Origin: an uncultured Acidobacteriota bacterium
GTDB taxonomy: Bacteria > Acidobacteriota > Vicinamibacteria > Vicinamibacterales > CAVVIG01
DNA length: 32,821 nt
Assembly (NCBI GenBank): GCA_902825985.1
Contig: CADEDC010000064.1
Location: 1-32,821, forward strand
Reading direction: 5' to 3'
The translations under genes and the position numbers were made by a program. Shown here in pieces: positions 26,178 through 32,821 of this stretch (the stretch's first letter is position 1; every line of letters starts with the position of its first letter). Under the pieces are notes generated by a model. The model made no database searches. It worked only from the letters and a program-made list of their open reading frames with translations, and was not told the DNA's origin.

Positions 26178-27428
26178 ATGCGTCCCTGTCTTCGCGTCAC
26201 GTCTGCGATTCTCGTCTTCGCTGGATGGGCCATCGTTGCAGACGCGGGACAGGCCGCTCAGGCGGCCGCCGGCACCGCCGTGCCGGCACCCACCAACGAC
26301 GACTGTCTCGCCTGCCACAGCGACCGCTCGCTGAAACGCGCGGACGACACACCGCTCACCGTCGACGCGACGGTGCTGGGGGGGTCCATCCACGCGTCCC
26401 TGTCGTGTACCGATTGTCATCAGGATCTGGCGGCGGCCGAGCTGCCGCATGCCGACACGCTCGCCCCGGCGGATTGCCGCAGCTGCCACGACGAACCGCA
26501 GGCCAGCTACGCCCGCGGCGTGCATGCACAGTCACGCGCCCGCGACGCCGGACGGTCGCTCGCCGCGAGTTGCGCCAGCTGCCACGGCACCCACGACATC
26601 AAACCGGCCAGCGATCCGGCGTCGAAAACCCACCCGCAGCATCTGGTGGCGACCTGCGCGGCCTGTCACGGCAACCCGGACGTCATCGCGCGCGGCCACA
26701 TCGCCATCGGTGACGTCGCCACGCCGTATCACGACAGCATCCACGGCCGGGCGCGCGAACGCTCGGGCCTGGTGGTGGCGCCGTCCTGTGTCGACTGCCA
26801 CAGCAGCCACGCGATTCTCCCCAAGGCCGACGCGGACAGCCCGGTGCACGCCGCGCGCGTACCGACCACCTGCGGGACATGCCACGCCGGCATCCTGCAC
26901 CAGTACGATGCCGGCATCCATGCGACGGCGCTGAGGTCGGGCAATCCGGCAGCACCGCAGTGCGCCACCTGTCACACCGCCCACACGATTCAACGGACCG
27001 ACAGCGAACCGTGGAAGCTCGACGTGACGGGCGAATGCGGCACCTGCCATGCGCAGGTCGTCGACTCGTTCCGCCGCACGTTCCACGGCAAGGTCACGCA
27101 GCTCGGATTCGGCCGCGTGGCCGCCTGTGCCGACTGTCACGGCGCCCACGACGTGCAGCCGGCGACGAACCCGGCGTCGACTATCGCGACGGCCAATCTG
27201 GTGGCCACGTGCGGCCGCTGTCACGACGGCGCCAACGCGAGCTTCGTCGAGTACGACCCGCACCCCGATCCGTCCAACTACGCGCGCAGTCCCGTCCTGT
27301 GGTGGGTGAACCGGCTGTACACGGTCCTCATCGCCGGCTGTTTCGGCTTCTTCGCGCTGCACAGCGGCCTCTGGTTCTTCCGCTCGACGCGCGAACGACG
27401 GGGCCGCCACGGCGGACCCGCGGCGTGA
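26178..27428 (+). CDS. Membrane-anchored 11-heme cytochrome c
   Basis: A 416-residue multiheme cytochrome. The signal peptide (CLRVTSAILVFAGWAIVADA) is followed by eleven CXXCH sites beginning at residues 43, 77, 100, 132, 160, 204, 232, 262, 287, 317 and 345. Many are followed by HGTHD-, HSSHA- or HTAHT-like spacing that supplies distal His ligands. Residues about 375-402 (WWVNRLYTVLIAGCFGFFAL) form a C-terminal transmembrane anchor, so the heme domain faces the periplasm. The ATG at 26178 is preferred over an upstream TTG (26154). With the next gene, a cytochrome b, it could form a bc-type quinol-oxidising complex like Geobacter Cbc complexes; this is inference. Confidence 0.85.
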   Translation: MRPCLRVTSAILVFAGWAIVADAGQAAQAAAGTAVPAPTNDDCLACHSDRSLKRADDTPLTVDATVLGGSIHASLSCTDCHQDLAAAELPHADTLAPADCRSCHDEPQASYARGVHAQSRARDAGRSLAASCASCHGTHDIKPASDPASKTHPQHLVATCAACHGNPDVIARGHIAIGDVATPYHDSIHGRARERSGLVVAPSCVDCHSSHAILPKADADSPVHAARVPTTCGTCHAGILHQYDAGIHATALRSGNPAAPQCATCHTAHTIQRTDSEPWKLDVTGECGTCHAQVVDSFRRTFHGKVTQLGFGRVAACADCHGAHDVQPATNPASTIATANLVATCGRCHDGANASFVEYDPHPDPSNYARSPVLWWVNRLYTVLIAGCFGFFALHSGLWFFRSTRERRGRHGGPAA

Positions 27429-27444
27429 GAGAGGCGCCCAGGTC

Positions 27445-28284
27445 ATGACCGTTCAGACATCCGGCCGGCACGTCCGGCGCTTCGACCGCAAGGCGCGGCT
27501 CCTGCACGTCGTCCTGATGACCTGTTTCCTCGGCCTGGCGGCCACCGGCCTGCCGCTGCTCTTCAGTGAGGAGGGCTGGGGCCGTGCGCTGGCGCTGCTG
27601 TTCGGCGGCTTCCGTGGCGCCGGCGTCGTGCACCGGATCCTCGGCGCGACCCTGCTCGCGGCGATGATCGGGCACGTCGTCGACGTCCTGTGGCGGGCGC
27701 TGGTCAAGGGGGAGCGCGGTCTGTTCTGGGGACCGACCTCGATGGTCCCGCAGCCGCGCGATATCACCGACCTCATCGGCCAGGTCAGGTGGTTCGTCGG
27801 CCGCGGTCCCCAGCCGCGGTTCGAGCACTTCACCTACTGGGAGAAGTTCGACTACTGGGCCGTTCTCTGGGGCACGGCGCTGATGGGCGTGGCCGGACTG
27901 ATTCTCTGGTTCCCGGTCGCGGCGTCCAGGGTATTGCCGGGCTGGTCATTCAACCTCGCCCTGTTCGTCCATGGGGCCGAGGCCACCCTCGCCATCGGCT
28001 TCATCTTCGTCGTGCACTTCTTCAACGGACACCTGCGGCCGGGCAAGTTCCCGATGGATCTGGTGATATTCACCGGCACCGTCAGCGAAGCTGAACTGCG
28101 CCACGAGCGCCGTGGTGAGTTCGACCGGTTGATGGCCGCCGGCGGAGTCGAACCCCTCATGGTCGCTCCTCCAGCGTCCGACACGATCCGGCGGGGCCGC
28201 CTGATCGGCACCGCCGGCCTGAGCATCGGCATCGCCCTGATCGTACTCATCATCTACGCGGTCCTGCGACAGTCCCTGGCGTGA
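27445..28284 (+). CDS. Cytochrome b/b6-type membrane subunit
   Basis: A 279-residue inner-membrane protein resembling the di-heme cytochrome b subunits of formate dehydrogenase gamma or hydrogenase type. About five hydrophobic helices are visible: LLHVVLMTCFLGLAATGLPL, then one around 60-82, one around 138-158, one around 170-192, and a C-terminal helix (GTAGLSIGIALIVLIIYAVL). Candidate heme ligands are His21, His63, His77, His176 and His191. FNGHLRPGKFPMDLVIFTG is a family-like motif. It begins 16 bases after the 11-heme gene and would pass quinol electrons to it. Confidence 0.82.
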   Translation: MTVQTSGRHVRRFDRKARLLHVVLMTCFLGLAATGLPLLFSEEGWGRALALLFGGFRGAGVVHRILGATLLAAMIGHVVDVLWRALVKGERGLFWGPTSMVPQPRDITDLIGQVRWFVGRGPQPRFEHFTYWEKFDYWAVLWGTALMGVAGLILWFPVAASRVLPGWSFNLALFVHGAEATLAIGFIFVVHFFNGHLRPGKFPMDLVIFTGTVSEAELRHERRGEFDRLMAAGGVEPLMVAPPASDTIRRGRLIGTAGLSIGIALIVLIIYAVLRQSLA

Positions 28285-28303
28285 CCGCTCGGAGGAATCA
28301 TAC

Positions 28304-29671
28304 GTGGCGCATCAAGTCCGCCTGATTCGGACACCGCTGTCGGTTGCCGGCATGGTACTGACCACCATCAGCGCCGTGGTGTTCCTGGTCGTCTTCCTGG
28401 CCGACCTCTTCGGCCTGCACACCAACCCCTACATGGGGATCCTGTTCTTTCTCATCCTCCCGGGGATCTTCCTCTTCGGCCTCATGCTGATTCCGCTGGG
28501 GGCCTGGATCGAGAAGCGGCGGCTCGCGGCTGGCAAGGCGCCCAGCGCCGCGCACTGGCCGCGCATCGATTTGAACGAGCCGACACAACGCCGCACTGCC
28601 GTGGCGATCTTCGCCCTGTCGATGGCCAACGTCGTCATCGTGTCGCTGGCGGCCTATCGCGGTATCGAGTACATGGACTCCGTCGCGTTCTGCGGGCAGG
28701 TGTGTCACGAAGTCATGCAGCCGGAGTTCGAAGCGTACCAGGACAGTGCACACTCACGGGTGAAGTGCGTCGAATGCCATATCGGTCCCGGCGCTTCGTA
28801 CTTCACGCAGTCGAAGCTGTCCGGCACGCGCCAGATCTTCGCCGTCGCCCTCAACAGTTTCCCGCGACCGATTCCGTCCCCGGTCGCCAATCTCCGTCCG
28901 GCGCGCGACGTCTGCGAACAGTGCCACTGGCCCGAGAAGTTCCATGGCGACAAGATCGAACGGATTCGAGAGTACGCCGAGGACGAGAAGAACACCGAGA
29001 CCGTGACGGAGCTGGAACTGCACGTCGGCAGCGGCAGTGAACGGCTCGGTGCGTCGGGCATTCACTGGCACGTGAATCCGAACAACGCCATCGAATACAT
29101 CGCTATCGACGACAAGCGGCAGGTCATCCCCTGGGTGCGCTACACGGATCGGTCAGGCACGACGCGTGAGTACCGCGCCGAGGGGGTCACGCAGGAACAG
29201 CTGGACAAGGGCGACCGGCGGCGCATGGACTGCATCGACTGTCACAATCGGCCGAGCCACACGATGGCGCCGACCGCGGAACGCGCCGTCAACGAGACCA
29301 TCGCCAGCGGCGAGATTCCGGTCACGCTTCCGTTCATCCGGCGCGAAGCCGCGAATGCGCTGAAGGCGAGCTATCCGTCGCAGGAAGCCGCGGCCGAACG
29401 GATTGCGAAGGCGCTTCGCGACTTCTATCGGACGAATCACGAAGCGGTCTACATGGCGAGGCGTCAGGATGTCGAAAAGGCGGTCGCCGCGACGCAGACC
29501 ATCTACCGGCGAAACGTGTTTCCCACGATGAACGTCGGGTTCGGCACCTATCCGAACAACATCGGTCACATGGACTCTCCCGGCTGCTTCCGCTGCCATG
29601 ACGACAGCCACACGGCGCCGGACGGCAAGACGATCGCCCAGGAGTGCGACTCCTGCCACACGATGAAGTAG
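28304..29671 (+). CDS. NapC/NirT-type multiheme membrane cytochrome c
   Basis: A 455-residue protein from a GTG start, with GGAGGA 7-8 bases upstream. Helices at about 12-35, 45-67 and 98-117 anchor it in the membrane. The heme region has CGQVCH at 130-135, which is C-x3-CH rather than CXXCH, then CVECH (155), CEQCH (204), CIDCH (310), CFRCH (428) and CDSCH (448). KCVECHIGPGASYF and LRPARDVCEQCHWPEKFHGD are typical of NapC/NirT quinol dehydrogenases. Only about half of a long insert (215-305) is recognisable. It is last in the first cytochrome unit, 19 bases after the cytochrome b gene, and may feed the decaheme partner next door. Confidence 0.85.
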   Translation: MAHQVRLIRTPLSVAGMVLTTISAVVFLVVFLADLFGLHTNPYMGILFFLILPGIFLFGLMLIPLGAWIEKRRLAAGKAPSAAHWPRIDLNEPTQRRTAVAIFALSMANVVIVSLAAYRGIEYMDSVAFCGQVCHEVMQPEFEAYQDSAHSRVKCVECHIGPGASYFTQSKLSGTRQIFAVALNSFPRPIPSPVANLRPARDVCEQCHWPEKFHGDKIERIREYAEDEKNTETVTELELHVGSGSERLGASGIHWHVNPNNAIEYIAIDDKRQVIPWVRYTDRSGTTREYRAEGVTQEQLDKGDRRRMDCIDCHNRPSHTMAPTAERAVNETIASGEIPVTLPFIRREAANALKASYPSQEAAAERIAKALRDFYRTNHEAVYMARRQDVEKAVAATQTIYRRNVFPTMNVGFGTYPNNIGHMDSPGCFRCHDDSHTAPDGKTIAQECDSCHTMK

Positions 29672-29718
29672 CGCCCCGACGCCGCTGTCGGCAATCCGCC
29701 GACGCCGCGTCGGCGCAC

Positions 29719-29783
29719 CACGACTCAGCGCTGCCGCGGCGGAGCACTCCTCACAGGCTGAGTGCAGCCGGCGCTGAGTCGTG
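29719..29783 (+). terminator. 13-bp stem with structured loop after the NapC-type gene
   Basis: CACGACTCAGCGC (29719-29731) pairs perfectly with GCGCTGAGTCGTG (29771-29783). The 39-base loop contains a nested CACTC/GAGTG stem (29745-29764). It starts 47 bases after the stop. No T-tract follows, so it may be a terminator, a 3' stabiliser or the end of a degraded repeat. Confidence 0.4.
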
Positions 29784-29884
29784 CCGATGATGTGTCACGT
29801 CTGCACGGCGTCACCGGTCATCCGGCCGCACCTGGGTCATCCGGCACTGCCGTTGCTACGAAGAAGGCCAAGTCGCCTCGTTCT

Positions 29885-29906
29885 GCCGACAATCCGTCAG
29901 TGACGG
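29885..29906 (+). promoter_or_regulatory. 22-nt conserved element, copy 2 (upstream of mtrA-like gene)
   Basis: GCCGACAATCCG is followed by T-CAGTG-A-CGG, forming CCGT-CAGTG-ACGG. Compared with 25660-25681, G became T and the paired C became A, preserving the dyad. It lies 73 bases upstream of the mtrA-like ATG. Confidence 0.5.
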
Positions 29907-29979
29907 GTGCGACTCGCCGGTCTCACATGTCGGATCTGGGAGAAAGCCACAATGCTGACGCTCGTTGAGGGGCGAAGCC

Positions 29980-30960
29980 ATGCTTCCAACTAACTATCTG
30001 GCCCGAGTCGCGATCGGCACCGCCAGCCTGGCGCTGGCCGTGTCCCTGTTCGTGGCGGGTCCGGGTGTGGCCACACCCGCCGCCGCTCCCGCGGCCAAAC
30101 CGCCGGTCCCGAGTGCGGCGGCACCTCCGGCCGCGCAGGATGCGGCGAACTTCGTCGGGCAGGAGACGTGCCTGGGCTGTCACACCGAACAGAGCTACAA
30201 AGGCACGGCCCATGCGCTGACGACCAATCCGCGCACCCCGGCTGCGACGCACGGGTGCGAAAGCTGTCACGGTCCCGGCAAGGCCCACGTCGACGCCGGC
30301 GGCGACGTGGCGCTGATCCTGAACCCCGGCAAGATGGCGCCGCAGAAGGCCAGCGACCAGTGCGAGAGCTGTCACAACCGGAGCGAGCACGCGTTGTGGC
30401 CCGGCAGCCAGCACGACAACCGCAACGTCGGCTGCGTCAGCTGTCACAGCACGCACGCGGCCAAGGGGCCGGCCCAGATCAAGGCCGCGGACGAATCGCA
30501 GTTGTGCGCGTCCTGCCACCGCAACGTCGTCAACAAGCAGCGCAACCGGTTCAATCACATGCCGGTCCGCGAAGGCAAGATGTCGTGCTCGTCGTGCCAC
30601 AACCCGCACGGCTCGGCGAACCAGAAGCTGTTGTCCTACGGCACCACGGTCGATCAATCGTGCGCCAGCTGCCACGCCGAGAAGCGCGGCCCGTACCTCT
30701 GGGAGCACGCGCCGGTCGCGAACTCCTGCGTCACGTGTCACGACCCGCACGGCTCGAACAACGACCGCATGCTCGTCTCCAAGCAGCCGTTCCTCTGCCA
30801 GCGGTGCCATGTGACCTCGCGGCATCCGCCGACGGTCTACGACACGTTCGTGCTGAAGAACTCCCAGAACGCGAACAAGATCACCGGCCGCTCGTGCACG
30901 GTCTGCCACCAGCAGATCCACGGGTCCAATTCGCCCTCTGGGAAGGCATTCATCCGCTAG
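29980..30960 (+). CDS. DmsE/MtrA-type decaheme cytochrome c
   Basis: A 326-residue exported periplasmic cytochrome. The signal peptide covers about residues 1-32, followed by an Ala/Pro-rich linker. Ten CXXCH motifs begin at residues 64, 93, 128, 152, 176, 203, 228, 250, 273 and 306, the number and spacing of MtrA/DmsE/PioA-type decaheme proteins, with repeated HNPHGS- and HDPHGS-type motifs. GAGGGG lies 7 bases before the ATG at 29980, which is preferred over an in-frame TTG at 29965. In Shewanella the MtrA homologue sits inside the MtrB barrel and carries electrons through the outer membrane. The MtrB-type gene begins 14 bases downstream, supporting the same arrangement here. Confidence 0.93.
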   Translation: MLPTNYLARVAIGTASLALAVSLFVAGPGVATPAAAPAAKPPVPSAAAPPAAQDAANFVGQETCLGCHTEQSYKGTAHALTTNPRTPAATHGCESCHGPGKAHVDAGGDVALILNPGKMAPQKASDQCESCHNRSEHALWPGSQHDNRNVGCVSCHSTHAAKGPAQIKAADESQLCASCHRNVVNKQRNRFNHMPVREGKMSCSSCHNPHGSANQKLLSYGTTVDQSCASCHAEKRGPYLWEHAPVANSCVTCHDPHGSNNDRMLVSKQPFLCQRCHVTSRHPPTVYDTFVLKNSQNANKITGRSCTVCHQQIHGSNSPSGKAFIR

Positions 30961-30974
30961 CCGGGAGATCACCC

Positions 30975-32821
30975 ATGCGCATCAGACTGACAATCGTGAC
31001 CGGGGCGCTGGTGCTGACCTGTGCGAGCCTGTCTTCCGCACAGTCCGATCAGCCGGCCCCGACCGGGCCGACGCTGTTCGGTCTCCGGGGCACCCTCGAC
31101 TTCGGGTTCCGCGGCACGGGCCGCGAGGGCGACGACGCCCGGTACGAGCGGTACCGGGACCTGCGGAACGGCCTGTTCTCGCGCATCGCGCTGGGGCAGC
31201 AGACCGATGAGAAGCTGGTCGCGGTCAACGTCTTCAACATCGGCTATCGCGATCAGGCCTACAACGTCGACTACAACGCCGGCCGGACGCGCGTGTCCGG
31301 CTTCTTCGACTCGGTGCCGCTGAACTACAGCTATCTGACGTCGACGCCGTGGGTCGAATCGTCACCCGGCGTGTTCAGCCTCGACGCCGGTATCCGGACG
31401 CTGGTCCAGAATCGAGTGCCTGGCGTGGTCGGCATTGCCTCCACGCCGGCCCAGCTCGGCACCGCGTCCATCTATCGCGCCGTCGCCCAGCCGTTCGAGC
31501 TGCGCTCGCGCCGCGACACCCTCGGCGCCAGCTACGCCTACGACATCAGCCCGGACCTCGGCCTGAACATCGGCTTCGATTCCTACAAGCGCACCGGCTA
31601 CCAGCCGTACGGGCTGTCGTTCTCCTTCAACAATGCGAACGAACTGGCGGTACCGCTCGACAACCGCACCAACAACATGGAGGCGAACCTCGAGTACGGC
31701 AACACGCAGGGGATGATCCGCGTCGGCTGGCAGGCGTCGTACTTCGCCAACGACATCCATGACATCGTCTGGGACAATCCACTGCGCGCCACCGACTTCC
31801 GCCCGTTCGATCCGAGCGGCTACAGCAATGGCAACGGCCCGGCCCAGGGGCGCATGGCGATGGCGCCGGACAACAGCATGAACATCGTCAGCGCCACCGG
31901 TCTCTACAAGCTGCCGGCGCGCACCACCATCACCGGCACGCTGTGGTTCACGGCGATGAACCAGAACGACACCCTGATCCCGTGGACCATCAACCCGGCC
32001 ATCGCCAACGCTACGGTCTACGCCCAGTACCCGGGGCTCGCGAGCCTGCCACGCTCGACCGCCGAGGCCAAGGTGCACGCGCTGAACGGCGCCTTCAACT
32101 TCGTCGCGCGACCGAACAACTTCTTCGGCCTGAACATGCGGTACCGGGTGAACAACCACAACAACCTCACGCCGGCCTTCGACGCGAGCAACTACGTGCG
32201 GTTCGACGCCGCCCCGTACGCCTCGACGCACGGCGTCACACAGCAGTTCGACATCCGGCAGAACACCTTCGACCTGACCGGCACGTTCCGTTTCCTGCCG
32301 CACACCTCGCTGAACCTGGGGTACGTGTTCGACGACTACGAACGGACCGGCCGTTCCTTCAGTGACATGCGCGACTACACGTTCAGGGCGGCCATCGACA
32401 CGCTGGGCAACCAGTTCGTCACCGTGCGCGCGTCGTTCGATCACACGACGCGCATCGGATCGGGTTTCTCGGAGGCCTCACTCGAGGACGGCGGCCTGCA
32501 GCCCGGGCTCCGCTTCTACGATGAAGCAGACCGCGATCGCGATCGTGGCGCGCTGCTCTTCGTGCTGACACCGAACTCGTTCATGGACGTCACGTTCCAG
32601 ATGACCGCCGGCCGGGACATCTACAAGGGCGAGGGGCACGAGTTCGGGCTGCTGAACAACGACAACCAGTCGTACAACATCGGCACCAGCGTCTCGCCGA
32701 CGGAGGCGGTGTCGGTCGGCATGACCTACGGCCGGGAGAAGTTCGCCTCGCATCAGAACGCCCGGAACGCCAACCCGCCGGGCAGCGACTACGGCAGCTG
32801 GCTCGATCCGAACCGCACCTG
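30975..32821 (+). CDS. MtrB/PioB-type outer-membrane beta-barrel (partial, 3' end outside)
   Basis: The frame is open from the ATG at 30975 to the right edge, about 615 codons. A signal peptide (LTIVTGALVLTCASLSSAQ) is followed by a long series of alternating strands, such as GTLDFGFRGTG, YERYRDLRNGLFSRI, VNVFNIGYRDQAYNVDYNAG and SLNLGYVFDDYERTGRSFSD, like MtrB/PioB barrels. GGGAG precedes the ATG. Its position right after the decaheme gene fits an MtrAB-type porin-cytochrome conduit. The only cysteine seen is in the signal peptide, so the CXXC of Shewanella MtrB is absent from the visible mature part. MtrB-type barrels run to about 650-850 residues, so some sequence is missing. Confidence 0.85.
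   Translation, partial: MRIRLTIVTGALVLTCASLSSAQSDQPAPTGPTLFGLRGTLDFGFRGTGREGDDARYERYRDLRNGLFSRIALGQQTDEKLVAVNVFNIGYRDQAYNVDYNAGRTRVSGFFDSVPLNYSYLTSTPWVESSPGVFSLDAGIRTLVQNRVPGVVGIASTPAQLGTASIYRAVAQPFELRSRRDTLGASYAYDISPDLGLNIGFDSYKRTGYQPYGLSFSFNNANELAVPLDNRTNNMEANLEYGNTQGMIRVGWQASYFANDIHDIVWDNPLRATDFRPFDPSGYSNGNGPAQGRMAMAPDNSMNIVSATGLYKLPARTTITGTLWFTAMNQNDTLIPWTINPAIANATVYAQYPGLASLPRSTAEAKVHALNGAFNFVARPNNFFGLNMRYRVNNHNNLTPAFDASNYVRFDAAPYASTHGVTQQFDIRQNTFDLTGTFRFLPHTSLNLGYVFDDYERTGRSFSDMRDYTFRAAIDTLGNQFVTVRASFDHTTRIGSGFSEASLEDGGLQPGLRFYDEADRDRDRGALLFVLTPNSFMDVTFQMTAGRDIYKGEGHEFGLLNNDNQSYNIGTSVSPTEAVSVGMTYGREKFASHQNARNANPPGSDYGSWLDPNRT

Larger units (their letters stand above)
29672..29979. other. 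Intergenic region between the two cytochrome units
   Basis: About 300 bases without a gene. It holds a long hairpin (29719-29783), a copy of CGTTGCTACG (29851-29860) and the second 22-nt element (29885-29906). No GEMM-type riboswitch consensus was seen. Confidence 0.6.

Noticed and set aside
29672..29979. A GEMM-type (c-di-GMP or cAMP-GMP) riboswitch upstream of the mtrA-like gene, as known for Geobacter cytochromes.
   Set aside because: Neither the GGCAAACC-like nor the GACGCAAAGCC-like conserved segments are present.

Overview
This is a GC-rich bacterial chromosome segment with dense, mostly housekeeping gene content and ordinary synteny. No phage, IS, CRISPR, tRNA or rRNA was seen. The mix of genes suggests an acidobacterium, possibly Vicinamibacteria (Luteitalea-like): a chlorite-dismutase-like heme protein, a Thermus-type 7Fe ferredoxin, a PA-IL/LecA-like domain envelope protein, a SpoIIE-type phosphatase, and DmsE/MtrB-type electron-transfer genes. 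That placement is inference from gene content, not a measured phylogeny.

Layout. 1-4290: a truncated chlorite-dismutase-family gene (-), then 7Fe ferredoxin, exonuclease III, aspartokinase and peptidase T (+). 4295-7374 (-): a basic Ala/Lys/Ser-rich DUF6496 protein, a DUF892 (YciE/YciF) ferritin-like protein, a secreted LecA-like domain protein and an outer-membrane beta-barrel; three of these genes are followed by strong hairpins. 7647-9089 (+): signal peptidase I and a PilZ protein. 9100-10410 (-): adenylosuccinate synthetase. 10784-11956 (+): an AAA-like ATPase. 11998-15209 (-): a SpoIIE phosphatase translationally coupled to an RNase III that carries an N-terminal DUF2007-like domain. 15239-17956: a cystathionine gamma-synthase-family enzyme (+), DedA and CutA (-), and an FtsB/DivIC-like protein (+).

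18032-23790 is a nitrogen-control block: PII (glnB) and its uridylyltransferase (glnD) overlap by four bases, a small membrane protein sits at the head of that operon, and next to it are a TorF-type porin and a divergent ammonium transporter (amt). Two intergenic regions of this block each carry a pair of ACA-N4-TGT dyads exactly 30 bp apart, which I propose as a shared operator. An APC-family amino-acid permease follows.

25793 to the right edge is a respiratory or extracellular electron-transfer locus: a monoheme cytochrome c, a membrane-anchored 11-heme cytochrome, a cytochrome b-type membrane protein, a NapC/NirT-type multiheme quinol dehydrogenase, a DmsE/MtrA-type decaheme cytochrome and a truncated MtrB/PioB-type outer-membrane barrel. 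Together they could carry electrons from the quinone pool across the periplasm and outer membrane. The locus is split into two units, and a 22-nt element with compensatory base changes lies upstream of both. This element and the nitrogen-block dyads are the most promising possibly undescribed signals here.
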